Source: Sipunculus nudus
Lineage: Eukaryota; Annelida; Sipuncula; Golfingiida; Sipunculidae
DNA length: 64,000 nucleotides
Direction: 5' to 3'
Assembly (NCBI GenBank): GCA_026874595.1
Contig: CM049311.1
Location: forward strand, 22,190,676-22,254,675
Part shown: positions 11,978 through 26,395 of the stretch, piece after piece
Position numbering within the stretch: position 1 is the first letter of the stretch
Layout of the letters: every line of letters starts with the position of its first letter
The notes under the pieces: model-generated
The model's input: the letters and a program-made list of their open reading frames with translations, nothing else
What the model was told of the DNA's origin: nothing
The model's database searches: none
Made by a program: the position numbers and the translations under genes

Positions 11978-14900
11978 ATATACATATATTTGTGTGTGTA
12001 TCGGAAAGTTTCGACCTTTATTAAAAAAATCGGGATTTCAGGAGGGCAGTTTCCAACAGAAGCCCCAGTGCTTTTACAGTTACATTTGTTTATTTATAGA
12101 CACCAAATAACGTCACATGGATTGCATCACTCTTTTTTTACTTTGTTATTTTATCCTGTGCTAGTACAGCGATATAAATGTCTTTCTGAATTTTTTATTG
12201 TTCAAGAATAATTATATTTTGGTTCCCTCAGGGTAATTACTGATTTTATATATTAGTGCAATATTACTCATTGCCAATATATTAATACATAAACAAACTT
12301 ACAGGGACATAATCAGGATCAATATTATGCCTATTCTATAACTCTGTCAGTTCAGTTTTGCTATATACAAAAGTTTCTTAACAGAACCCTCCCAGCACAC
12401 AGTCTCATTTCCTCGCATACTGTTGTTTAATACCTTGGTATGGCTGTGCGTGTTGGTAAACACAGTCCTCGTGTGTCTGTTTACCATAACAAAGCCACAT
12501 GATCAGAGGTCCGATTAAGAGGGGCAACACGCGATGTTTCCGCCAGCGGTATTATATTTTTGGCCAAGTCAGTCAGGGCATCTGCTGCTGCACACGGCCC
12601 CACGTTCTGTATTAATGTTGACACCGGCGATCGCGACCGGTCCACTGTTTTTAACACTCGTTTACAGGAGTGAGCAAACGGTCTCAGGGCAATATTTTGG
12701 CAGTTGTAGATTTATTTTATAGGGAAGAAGCTACTTTTCGTGTTAACTCAACATGCTTTTTAGGTGATCGGGCCCCTTTAAGAACGATCACTTTGCATGA
12801 CGGGCTGCCATTATTGTTTTAATCGACAAACACATATTTCATAAAAATGTCCAGCCGGTTTGAAAGTAAAAGCATTAAAAATCTGATAAAATTTGTTGTT
12901 AATCAATCTTTTAGAAATCTTCTGTTGGACTAGGTATTTATTAGTGACATAAGATTTGCCATTGTTTGCAATTAGCTTAGTGATCGGATAATATGTATCT
13001 AATATTCATATGAAAGCTAGCTTCACTTTTTATATACGTATGATGTATACTACGAGTTGGGCTGGCCCATACCTCGTATCTTCTTCAGACATACCCTTAA
13101 TGTTCCCGTGTTATGTATTTAATAATCATTTTTTACCCCAGTAATGCTCAGGTTTGAAATTATATACCACGCTGGTGATCTGATATATAAAGAAATAAGG
13201 AAAGGTTTTATTTTGTGGTTACAGGGTGACATTGGTCTGAACGTGGCACAGATGATAGTGGAGTTAATCCGAGACAACAGGAAGATCGTGGACCGGATCA
13301 CGAGAGAACAGATAGCGGAGTTTGTGGGCCTCCTCAGACAGAATAAGGTACAGCTATATAGAGAGCAGATACATCATATATATCCATACTTCGGTACAAC
13401 TTGTGGTTGATACTTCTGCACACCATAATAACAAATCTGTTCGAACTGCCGCTTTTTCCACATAATAGTCCAAAAATGTAATGGGGCCTTCCCTTTTATG
13501 TGACAATTCTCATCAGGGTTTCATTGAAATCAGTGTATTATGGGCTTTTTTGCATAAACCTGCTAACAGCCGAACAAACCAACACTTGGTGAATATAAAT
13601 CTTGATTGCAAGGATGTGACATAAAAGATCATTAACTAGATATTGTTGTGATTAAATACTCATTTATTTCATAAACAATTTACAAGTTTTGTAAGCATTT
13701 TCGCATGTAATGAAGATATTTTATAATGATCGATGATCCATTTTATGCCAGTTCAATTCTTTATAATAAATACCCGGGCACAAAAGAGGAAAAAACAGTA
13801 TCTAAGTCGAAAGTGTATTATTTCATGAATGACTAGCGATGAAAATAATGAGATGAAAATAACCATTTCTATAGTAATGTTAATTTTTCCTCTCCTTGAT
13901 AACCAAATTCTAATTTTGTTAACAGTGGAGAAAATACTTTTTTGTTGATATATCAAGAATGTGTGCTTTATATATTAGAACTACCGGTACTTGGATCTGC
14001 TGAGCGTGCTTTGTGTGTGTGACGGAGTGGCTATACCAGACAACCAATCGTACATCTGTGACGAATGGCTCCGGAAAGACAGGGTAAGCCTTATACACAC
14101 AGTACTGTCTGGTATAAGTCATTGATTACTTGGGCTTCTCTCACCTTTCTGACGTGGATGATAATGTTAACAACACTATCAGCGCTGGTTATATAACAGA
14201 TGTTATGCTCTTATCTACAATCTGTACGTTAAGTGCGTGTAAATAGTTATGTTTTGTCTCTTGGCACCTGTTGTTAATCTATTTAAGATGTATTGATATT
14301 TAGAAATGCGCAGTGTTTATAGATGATGCAAGAACCGGTATTTATTTCAGACAGTATGGCTGGTGTTTTGACAGTGTTTCTGATAATAATAATAACATAA
14401 TAATTAAATAATAGAACAGAAGAAGAGAAATAATAGTAAAAGATAATAACATCAGTAAAATAATAATAATATTGATACAAATAAAAGAAGTCTTTCTTCA
14501 AGCATTGATTATTATAAATATATTTTTGAAGTAGAAGTTATAGATTAATGGCCTATATGCCATAATTTAAGTAACTGTAACATATGTTGAATATCTGCAT
14601 CCTTTTCAACCTCAAGTTTTGTTATCTTTATGTCAGACTGGCGCCCGGTTTCTAACAGAAAGAGGGCAGAACGTGAATGGCCAGCCAAACATCATCTATG
14701 TGTCAACAGACAATGGCTCCACCTGGCTGCCGCTGCATGAATTCGTCGATGTGAGTCTCACTCCTGAATGCCCACGTCAGCTGTGTAGTTTTTTTTTTTT
14801 TTCTTTTCTTTTAAATGTAAAAATGAACAAACATAGATATCCCTGTAGTCCTGTTCAGTGCTAGTATTACACATTAGCATGAACCAATGACGTCAACCGT

Positions 14901-17900
14901 GTTCGGATTTATGAACTGTTGAAATAGTAGACGGAATGTTTTGATTTTGGCACCACAGATGTATTGTAAAAAGTATTTACTGTTTACACTTAATTTGCTG
15001 TTTTGATCAATATAGTCATGTTTTCTTAAACAACTGACTGTGGGTTTATCTTGTATATTTTAGAAGGAGAACAACCTGGCGTATTCAGAGGAGGAAGTCT
15101 TGTTCTTTGAGCATCAGCTGAGTTTGTTTGGGAAACTGGCTCATGTGAGTGGTCAATCTTAGTACTGGATTTCACCAATAGGTGGCAGCAGCATCCGATA
15201 AAATTAAACCGCGGTACCGTTCATTCCAACCCTACTTAATGTACCTCCGCCAGGAGCGAGAGGTATCATAATTTTCTTTCGGTTTGTCTGTCAGAGAATT
15301 AACGTAAGCAGTGCTAAACAAATAGTGTTAAGAAAATTTTCAGAACTTTTAGAAAAATTACCAAGGAATAATCCATTACATTCTTGAGGTAATCTAGATC
15401 ACCATAAAACAATTAAATAAACGATGTTGTCCATTTTTACGGCTTATTATGGCATACCAACGGTCCGTCCGTCTGTCCGTACGTTTACTTTTAGTGACGC
15501 CGCGATAAATTACCGTGGCTTTGATAGATTTACATGAAACTCACCATAACTTCAAACCAACGTATTATATAGCCCGAATTCGATTATTGGCAAAATCTAT
15601 GCATATTTAATAAGGCCAGGGGTCATTAGGCTACTTTGTGTGTGGTGTCGCCGCGTTAACTCGCGAGGGAAACAATGAATTTTGATAAAACTCAAGAGGA
15701 ATATTAATCAATATGATATCTCACCTTAGATCGCTTTCCAGCAAAATCCATGCATATTTACTGAGGTCAGAGATCATCAAATTTTTGTGAAACCGTGGTG
15801 ACGTACCAAAAATCTTATAGATTTTGATTAAACTCATTTTACGTATATACCAATAAAGTTTCTCACATGAATTTCATTCCCTGTGAAATTCACGCATATT
15901 TAATGAGGTCAGAGGTCACCAGATATGCGATGGGCGTATTATGCACCACACCATTTGCGGTGCTCTTGTTAAAATAAAGGTCTGGATCGGTATTAACGGG
16001 TGGCTCTATAATGGAGGTGACAGGGGATATAGTTATGGAACCGTGAAAGGTGTGTAAACACAAAGATTATCCCGGCAAGGGTTGGGTGTCTTCGAAAACT
16101 TGTTTAGATTGAATCCCTGAACCTTAATGATGACTTATCAATTGGTGAAGATTTAGTACTACATTAAAGCGAGCTTCATCATCATGTATCATTATCCGTC
16201 TTTAAGAATATTGTCCTCTCGTGTGTGTACGTAAATGTGTGTGTGTACGTTAAGACCATGTAGTCACTACTTCTATATTCAAGATGCGGATTATTTAACT
16301 ATTCATATTAGGTATGCGTGAAATACATTGGTTTCTCCTGGAAAGATATTAGTTTCTACCAAAAGTTCGTTCTTTCCTATCTTTTTCACATTAAAAATAA
16401 AGTTGCACCGGGCGTGAAACATGTAGTCCTGCACTTCTATTATAAACCAGGACCAACAGTTAAAAAAAATCGAATTCATTAGCCAAAAAAAAAAAGTTTG
16501 GTTCTCAGGCACTTTTTTCAGAAATAAGTGAGAGAGGGCGATTTTCTTTCTTTTTTACCTTAGGCTTTTTATTATAAATTTTTAAAAAAAATCAGACTAA
16601 AACGCGTACACGCATGCGTGCAGTTACGGTTATGTCTTAGCGTTAACAGTGGAAACATGCGTGTACGCGTTAATGCAGGCATTTTAGTAAAAATCGCATA
16701 TTATCGCCCGCAAACAACAAGGATCCGAGAGGCTGGAGCACAAATCGGCAAATTTCTTTTGAAAATCGATATTAATATTTTTGTTGAGTGGGGGGGGGGG
16801 GCGATAAAACTGGCGGTGCCTGATAACCCCACCTTTTTTTGCCCTAGTGATTTATAACAAGCACATCTTCCTCTCATGACCACAACGTTTCAATATCGGA
16901 CCTTCGGCCAAACGTTCTTGTTATGGTAAACCCACATACCTATATTTATCAAAGTATTGGATCAAAATCAAAAATATGGTGAAAACACGTAAAATGGAGA
17001 CAGGGTTAGTCGCTATGAAACTGTTGTATTCAGCCAATATCACTTAATAGTGAAAGATAATACACATAGTACCAATTTATACAAAAGTATATATAAATTA
17101 CCATCTTTTATTTTGCATTTTAATTCATTTGAATATAATAGTATATAAAAAAGAATTGTAAATATTTGATTGCAATGCTCTGAGCATACATAGGTTTTTG
17201 GCTACATGAGTCTGATTTGATACAATTAATGCTTTTCTGGTGTAAACACTTGTTGAGAAAACTTATCCGAGAACTTTTTTTCCAGGGTCGGAATGATTTT
17301 GCGATCTTCGTGATCACGCGAGAGCTGGGTATTCTCACGTGGGATGAGGCCTTCCTGTCACTTAGGTCGACACTCCTGCCTGACTCACTGAGGGCAAAAT
17401 ACTGCGAGCTCATAATCGGTAAGGATGTTTAATAAATATATATTTGTAATAGCCATCATCTCAGCAATTGTTTATCTTTTCATATGGATATAGAAAGACA
17501 CACAGATATACATTGACAAAGGAAGTCCAATAACTGTGGATTAATACTCCAACAGTATTCAAGTTCTTAGATTCTGTATCACTGAAATGACAGGATCTTA
17601 TACTTATCCGACCGAGTGGATGGATCTAGTATGGCTGCTAGCGCCATCTGTTATTCAGTCAAAAAACCAATGTAGTTTTCGGTCCGGAGTTGTATCAGAT
17701 GAGCTGCAGCCAGCCCTTTATTTACATAATCAATAATCAGTTATCCTACAGTAGAAGTACAAAGTTGTCATTTTTTTATATCTTCAAGGACTGTTCATCG
17801 ATGTTGGAACCAACTACTCCGTACTTGACCACACAAATCTGTCCTTCATTTACGAAGACGTTCTCTCCCCGGGGCCAAACGCTGAAGGCGAATTTGTAAG

Positions 17901-20900
17901 TAATCCACATTGTGCATTCTTTTATACATTCATCCTTAAAAAGAGTGCTGCATTCATATACTTATTTCAACAAAAGAGAACTTAAACGGAAATATTACTA
18001 CAGCTATAGGAGATATTGATCAATAAATTGAGTATGTTCTCAGTAAAATTACGCCTTGTATTCTGCATTTATTTTTCTGTGAATACGAAAGATCATTGAA
18101 TAATTTGTATGTTAAAACAAAGACACCTGTATGGTTGCATATGGAATAGGTATTGTTTAATCTGTAATTGGTTTATTTAGATATCCGTTGGATCCTTCAG
18201 AGTAAATGTTTCAAATCCTCCATAATATGAAACTAATTATGTGAATATTTTATAATTTACAACTAGCTATATTTAGAATATCACTATAGCTCATTCGATC
18301 TATAGTTCTTTGAAAGGTATGTATGGTAATCCTTTTACAACTTACACCTAGCTCTCAGGTAAATGTTCCAGGTAATTGCTCCATCCAAACCCATCGTACT
18401 TATCACAAAATAAAGAGAAAACGCTAATTAATTCGTGATAGACTGCATATGATTTTCAACAGGGACATGCTTCTTGTACACAGGGCGCATACAGTAAAAC
18501 CTCTAAACTACGAACACCATCGGGAATCGAAAAAATGGTTGCATTTTCGAGGTTGTCGTCTTTAAGCGAGGTCTTATATACAGAGCGAAATAGAACCGGG
18601 ACCCGTAAAAAGGTGGTCGTTGTTTTGAATTACTCGTTAAACCGAGGTGGTCGTTTGGCGAGATTTTACTCTCTAAATGTATGAACGTGTGTCGCAGATG
18701 GAATATTTCCCGGTAATTGTTTCAGTAAAATGGGCAAGTTATATGAATTATTTCATAAAAAAAAATTATTCTCCTGTGAATTTTTTTGTATGTGTTTGGT
18801 TTAATAAGGAGCAGCTATATAATCGTATAAAGCTCAATGTAAGTCCACATGATCTATAAATGATTTTCATTTATCATGATCATCTTCTATTATAATATTA
18901 TTATATTATTACTATTAAGATATAACAGTTAATAGTTCTTAAAATTGTGTATTTGTGTATTGTGTGTATACTTTTGAATGTTTTGTAATGGTGATGTATT
19001 ATTCATTATTAACACTAATGAGTCACGTGACAGGTCCGAAAGTTTCTGGGTCTGGAGAACTGGATCTCTCCGGAAGGGGTAAGATGACCAAAGGTGGTGT
19101 CCTGTTGCATCACGGGATTTGACAGACTAACCGTTACTAATTTGTTCCAGCTTACTCCTAGCCATCCGTGTCGCTTATTTTATGCCGCTTACAGAACGCC
19201 ATGCTGACTGTCTATAAAGATTCAATAACCGTAGGTGTCACCCAACCAGTGTTTCAGATGGATGCTTATCTTTTACTGTGCTTTCTGTATTGTACTTTTT
19301 TATCCTACTAACTGAACTTACCGGACGATCTATTTGAAAGCACGTGTATTTGATCATACTGCTGGCTAACATGGCACAATTAATTTGTTGATATGTTATC
19401 CTTGTACATTTATTATTTTTATTTATTACGTTTGATCTTAAGGGAGATATATTATTGAAACCATATTCAACTATTATTAGAAACAGGGTTTAACTCTGTA
19501 CTAAGATAATAGTGACAATCATGTGACAGTCTAAAGTAGCGTATGCTATAGTTTTAAAGTCACTCTTATTCGGTTTTCACAATTTCTGGTAAGGAAAAAG
19601 GTAAATTGACATGACTGTGACACAGAGGATAAATAAAGCCATCTGATACGCCGATTGGGTTGACACGTGACTCTTTTTTGAATGGCAACGTGATTATTTG
19701 ATTTTTCCACGTACGCATCAAATTTTTGGACAGTCATGTACAATCAAGTAATTTGTTACTGAATACTTAGGTCAAGAAATCTGTTCCTCCCGTGGAAAAT
19801 TGGTTAGCACCAGAAGGGGTAAGAAAAGAGGCCTTCATATAGAAACCCTATATCTTTCAGTGGCTGCACGCATGCCTGTCCACCGCCTGGGCTTTTACGC
19901 TTCTGTTGTCACACCAAAATCTGTAGATAGTCTCTTGTCAAATCTATTTCAAATTTTCTCCTTGCAAGAATCAATAGATCTCTTTTCATGTACATATAAG
20001 CTCTGTGCACATATATAAAGGTCTCCATGGTACTCCTAGTTAATGTCATAGTTAAAATAAAGAATTATGGCTGAAGTTCGTGTACACAATTCAGATATAC
20101 ACGTCAAAGTTTTGCTTTTTTCGGATATGTGACTTTCTTTGCATGGGATTGTTGTATTTACTTCTTTTCCTTATATCTAGCACTTAGCGTAGTTTAGTTT
20201 TAAATAAGAAGGGTTTAATTGCACGTGTTATTGCTGGGTTATTTCGGTTATCTTTGAATCGATGTTTTGGTAATTACAAGCTGAATCTTTCTGATTTCAC
20301 AAGCACATGATATATTTAATATATATATTTTTAGTGAAAAAAGACACCTTTGCTTACTATAAAGAAACTAACAAACTACTAATTCATTCATAATCAGAAG
20401 TATTAGCTTAGAATTTTAGTTGGAACAATTCCTGTGTAACAATTTCAGAAAGTAAATGCACCTTAGGTTATTTATGCATGTATGTTTTCAATACACATTT
20501 CTCTCAAATGTGGGAAATGATGAAGTTTCTTTGGTTAAACATTATGTAATCACGCCTTTAATAAAAGCATTGTATGTAAATATAGAAGAAATGCATCTGA
20601 CATTCTGTTCGGTCCAGGAAGAGCAAGTTCTAATTGACGTATCGACATTAATTAAATATGAGAAGTATTACAGTCATAAGGAAAACGTATATTATTATCA
20701 AACATGGTATGATTTGTATATATAGTAAACAAAATATGTCTTTTCAACATACTGGTCTGTTTTTTTTAATAAATACCCGCATGATTTTAAAGACGTACAC
20801 TTTTGATTCCTAATAAGTATATGTTTAACAAAATTAATTTTTTACATACTTTTAAACAAATTGATAATTGATGTATTCGTATTAAAAATTCACTTCATAA

Positions 20901-23900
20901 ATATGACCTACTGGCAGATAATTGTGCATTGATCCAGAGCGTCTGTTACAAGGAAATATTTTCTGGCCTTATAATGTGACTCGATTTGAATTTTTTTCTA
21001 AATCACCATATGTTTGATTATATGTTTAATGTAAAATATCTCGTTTATCATATTTTTTTGGGAAACAGTTTGAAGTTTTAAATCATGAAATGTACATACC
21101 AGTTACAAATACTATAGAGCTGCTGTTTTGTCAGATTTTGAATTTATTCATATTGTAAATTATCTCGTTTCCCAGTCTCAATTCGCTGTTAAATACCTTG
21201 ACGTTTTAAATGAAGAACTGTAAATAATATTTATGAAACTATACATTGGCTGTTTTGTCATTGACATTGACTTTGATCCCACTACATGTATAATTAACAA
21301 TTAATTATTTACCCCTACTGTACCTATTTACCTATAATTGTAGATCATCAAAGACCTGGTGACGCTGTTCCCCGTCATAAGGGACTGGATCGCCGAGTTC
21401 CTCTTTGAGAATAAAGAAATGACGGCGTCACTGATTGGTAGAAATATGCTGATAGAACAGGTATATTCTGGTACAGGGTTAACAACGCATCTTCTCCTCT
21501 TAAAATCTGACTGAAACGTTTAATAAAAACTCTGCTACGGCGTAGCCCAACTGTATATGACAGTGTTGGAATGTATCTAGGCTCTCCGTTACTAAATATT
21601 TGCTAATTATGCATGATACGTGCAACAGTGCAAGTCCGCAACACTGGGGTGGCACTCTAGGAAGAAAATAATTATGATCAGAATAATTTAGTATTTTTAA
21701 ATCTCTATGTTTAAAGTTTCATGCAACGGATCAGTAGTTAAGCTTGAAATCATAATCTGTATTCAGGAATTCACAGTAAATCTTTTTGAGATTCACTGTA
21801 ATCTTCACTCCATGTGCACCTGGCGGACCTATAAATGACCATCTATGTATTTCTTTGCCCTATTTCGAAACATGTACAACACCAACCCCATTAGCGAAAG
21901 GAACGGAATTTAAAGAGGGCATGTTATGGGTTAGTGTGGAGGGGATACACTGATATAGATATAACTAACCTTGTAGGTCCTCAGGTTGTTTCACTTCCTA
22001 GTAAAGTTCGGGTACTACAACACAGACGACATCAAGCACCTGCTGAGACCCCTTATCAACCTACTGAACGGTAAACAGGACCGACCGTTCTTCCCTGACA
22101 CAGAAAAAGGCTTCTCAAAGGACGCCATGAAGAGGGTCAACATGTTCCGAAACAAAGAGCGATATGAACCGTGTCCTGAATCTGCCGCCATCGCCAACGC
22201 CAAATATCAGTAGGTTCAGATTCCTTGAGTATAACATACAAGAAATAATCTTAACAGCTGCATTGTATTCAAGATTCTGTTATCCTTCTGTTAACTGTTA
22301 AGATGATAAATACATGTATATATAGTTTACACGAATATAAAGCCTAAGATACCATTTGATACTCTTGTAGCATCTTGCCAACCAAGATTAGTTCACAGAG
22401 TGGAAAAACAAGGACCTAAAATATAAAATCCCATCATGTCAGAACCACCTCCAAATAATCGTCTCTTTTAACTCCATAAGTTAATGTTTTAATGTTAAAT
22501 GCTTTGCCTTTATCCACAATTTCTAAGCTGCTATCACTGTAGTAACAGGCGTTTATCCGGAGGCAGATACTGAAGTTCCGATATAAAATATATTTCTTAA
22601 TTTCATGATCATTTGGACTGGAACATGTTTTATAGTTTGGAAACTTTTTACTTACCCAGGGCAATGGAGGTACTGGATTTACTGCTGACCTTTCAGTTCA
22701 ACACTCGGCTAGAGGTAAGGAATAAACCTTCCCCATGAAATAAGCGTCATCTGTTTGAGAGGGCTGAGACTAGATGTTCGGGTCCATTTTCAGAACGAAG
22801 AAAGGCCAATCTTCTCCTTATTTTAACATTTTTGATCATGCATCTGGTATAATTCTTGTATCCTAAAATAAAACCAGCAACCAAAATACAGCAGACAACA
22901 TTTTTTGTAGCTCAGCTGAAGTAAGTTATCTAGCGCTTTAGAGATCAATCTTTACCGTCGTCTCTCCGGCCGTCCGGCCGCTTAAAGGGCACAAATCGTA
23001 ACCGTTAGAATTAGAAACTTCTTACTTTTTTTTCTTCTTACATCAGGGGAGATCCTGGGCGAATCTTCTTGGAAAACTGAAATTAGTTCATGGTGACCTA
23101 TATTCGGCGACCTTTGGGCAAAAAAACATGTTTTTGAGCACCAAGACAGTCAAACGTGGACAAATTGTATCAGTTAAGCCTAGATTCTCTTAACGGTATA
23201 GTCTGGGAGGTCCTGGGGAAATGTCCGTGGAAACAAGAAATTAGGTCACTATGACCTATATTCTGCAACCTGTAGTAATAAAATGTCATATGAGCACCCT
23301 GAATGTCAGATGGGCACAAATGTGAATGTCAGATGGGCACAAATCGTATCTGTTAGGCCTAGAATCTTCTAATACGCTGTATCTTATTTTCTCAGGCTCA
23401 TGGACTAGACACCGGGAACACTCTGGAATTCATTCTATCCGTTGTTCAAGGTTCCTCAACAAATATTTGTTCACCACATCTAACATTAATAATTTATACA
23501 TGCATCACATCACCTGTTCGTTAAATTCACCTGAGCATCATGACCCGTGGGCCACTTGTTGGCAGCGCGCATGCGCATGGAAATCCTTTGAATTAAACGC
23601 AGAGACCACACAGAAACAATGTGATGCTTTATAAACATTTTTTTTATTATTAAAACTGAACACACAGGCATTTGTTAGAAGATGGCGGCCATCTATTTTG
23701 AATGATTATGCCTATAAACCTGGTACACAAGAGACCTTCAATTAACCCTTCAACTAATTATATTAAAAAATATTTTGATTTAAAATTTTGCTTGTAGAGC
23801 TTTATTGCCAAATTCAAGACAGCTGAGACAACTTCCGGTGCCAAGAAACCAAAGCATATGGGTATCCTCTCGCCTATGTTATACGAGACCTTTGATCCCT

Positions 23901-24188
23901 TTGACCAAACGAAGTAAGTTGATTTTATCTATACCTATCTCTAATGTTGTTACATTATACTCATTGTTAATATTTGGTGACTGGAAGTTCCGAGTACATG
24001 CATGGCGACATTCATTCGCAAAGATACCCTGTATCTATTTGCCTTTTTTTAAATGCCATTTGTATGTAAAACAAATCCGGTTATAAAATGTAGATTCTTT
24101 TGTGAATTTATGTAACTACTACCACCACCAACGATAATGATAACAATGATAATATTACGATTAATTTAAAGAGGCATATATATATATA

Positions 24189-24232
<44 letters not shown>

Positions 24233-25762
24233 TTTGTGTGGTCAAAGTGTTTGTCAGTCGGGTAAAAATGTTTTTATTGACAATATGGTATTCTCAAAGA
24301 CATCAGATGAGCAATTTTTTCATGTTTTAACATTATGTGTCTCGCTAACTCACTTCACAGAAAGGCCTTGAAATATCAAAAGAAGGCTCTGAAGGACCTG
24401 AGAGCCATGTTTGATCAAACGTCGTACTTCGACTCGGAGCAAATCACCTCTATTCTTATGGTGAGTTGGTATTAGCCAAGAAAAAAAAACCAAAAAAGTA
24501 TGGTTCTCAGGCACCGTCCACGATAAATTTAACCCCTCGCAGCAAAAATTGTGATTTTGATTTCCAAGATTTCCTTTATTATGTAGTGCTTTTTCCTGCG
24601 TAGCCAAAAAAATTCAAATTCTGTTATTTTCATGTTTTCCCCCAATCATATGACATATTTATCGAAACATACGGAAAAGGTAGAAAATAAAATATCGCCC
24701 GCCCGCACTGATTTCTTTTAAAAAAAATGTGCCTGCGAACCATACCCTATTTTGCCTTACACCTGTTAATAATATTTGTTCTGTGATTCTCTTCATCCCT
24801 TCCGTTATCATTCAGTCAAAATTGTGATAATTCCAGTGATTTCCAAATAAATTTATTCAATTGCCGCAAGAGACATAATTGCATCCCACGTCATTCGCAA
24901 AACTACATTGATAGGAGTCCAAACAAGCATGCAGATGACTATTAAAGATTAAGCTTTTTTTATCAAAAGAAGTATATTCTTATTAAATGATAGGTCATAT
25001 TACGCTTCCTTTTGAAGCGTGAACAATGTTGGAGCGTTATTTGACCTATTATTTAATAAGAGTAAGACAGTCCCGACTACACAAACAAGTTTGTAAGGTC
25101 ATTACTAAAACATGTTTTTTCTCCGGACTCTGAACCGAACATCTTGAAGGGGAGGGTTTTTTTTTCTCTTTGAAAGGACTAAAAAATGTCGATAATTCAT
25201 GAAATGATGCAGGCCAAAAACACAAAATATAATCCAGGAAACCTTAATATCTTATACACGTGACAATTCCTTTGATTTAGACACACTGAGACCGGAGATT
25301 TGATGGTGATACGGAAAATAAAACGATGATTCTGGAAAGATAGGAAGAGTGATTCAGTTAAACACATTTTATGGTCCAACGATCTTTCACTTTGTTCACA
25401 GGATTTGTCGAACTACAGGTATGACAAGATGGTGAACAGAGCCCTCGCTCTGCTGAATAAATTCTACTCCGCCAAAACCAAAATGTTCAAGATGGCCGTT
25501 CAGGCACAGGTATGATTGTATAATTTTTTATTTGGTCATATATATTTATTCCTTATTACGTTTTTTCTTAACATATGCCGTTTTCTTTTGTATAGTTGTT
25601 CAATGTTTTAAATTAGAACGTTGGTATGTCTAGTAGCAAATGAGCATATTCTGCAAAGGGAGGTCGACCCTTTAAAACATACTTTTGTATATTCCGTGAA
25701 GGTAGCCATGAAAAATTATTAACATAAATGAAAAAATGAAACAATCTCTTACACTTTTGTGG

Positions 25763-25822
<60 letters not shown>

Positions 25823-26148
25823 TGCATGTAGGTGCTGATCACCACGGACTCGTGTCACGTGCATCGAGAGATAGCTCGGACAATGCCGATACTAAGGCGC
25901 TACTGCAAAGCCAAACTCAATGACGACCAGGTGAAAACAATGGGCGGGGTGATCGACAGATACGTGGAGTAAGTGCTAAAGTGCATTTATGTATGTTTAT
26001 AATATGTGTATGTTTTGTATACCGCAATGCTAGAGTGCAATTACTCCGTCAACTAAAAAGACGATTGAATATTGATGAACCAAGCATGGCGATATGATTT
26101 TCTTTGGAAACAAGGAAGCCTACCACCAGCCTATACACACATATATAA

Positions 26149-26203
<55 letters not shown>

Positions 26204-26353
26204 AACGTTAAGCATGTTGGAGTATCATGTCATTGCTATATCAACATGATGCTCGAACGTGCTTAACGTTTAACTCATCTGCTCTACCTCGGCTGTATCG
26301 AGCTCTATACTACAAGCACTCCAACCCTCTTAGTACTATATATATATAGTATG

Positions 26354-26395
<42 letters not shown>

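Noticed and set aside
22210-22212. In-frame tag after exon 15, possible gene-breaking stop
   Set aside because: It belongs to the splice donor gtaggt; exon 16 completes the codon and continues the domain.
25613-25864. Minus-strand frame with a YIYIYI run
   Set aside because: Translation of the AT microsatellite and of the antisense of exon 20.
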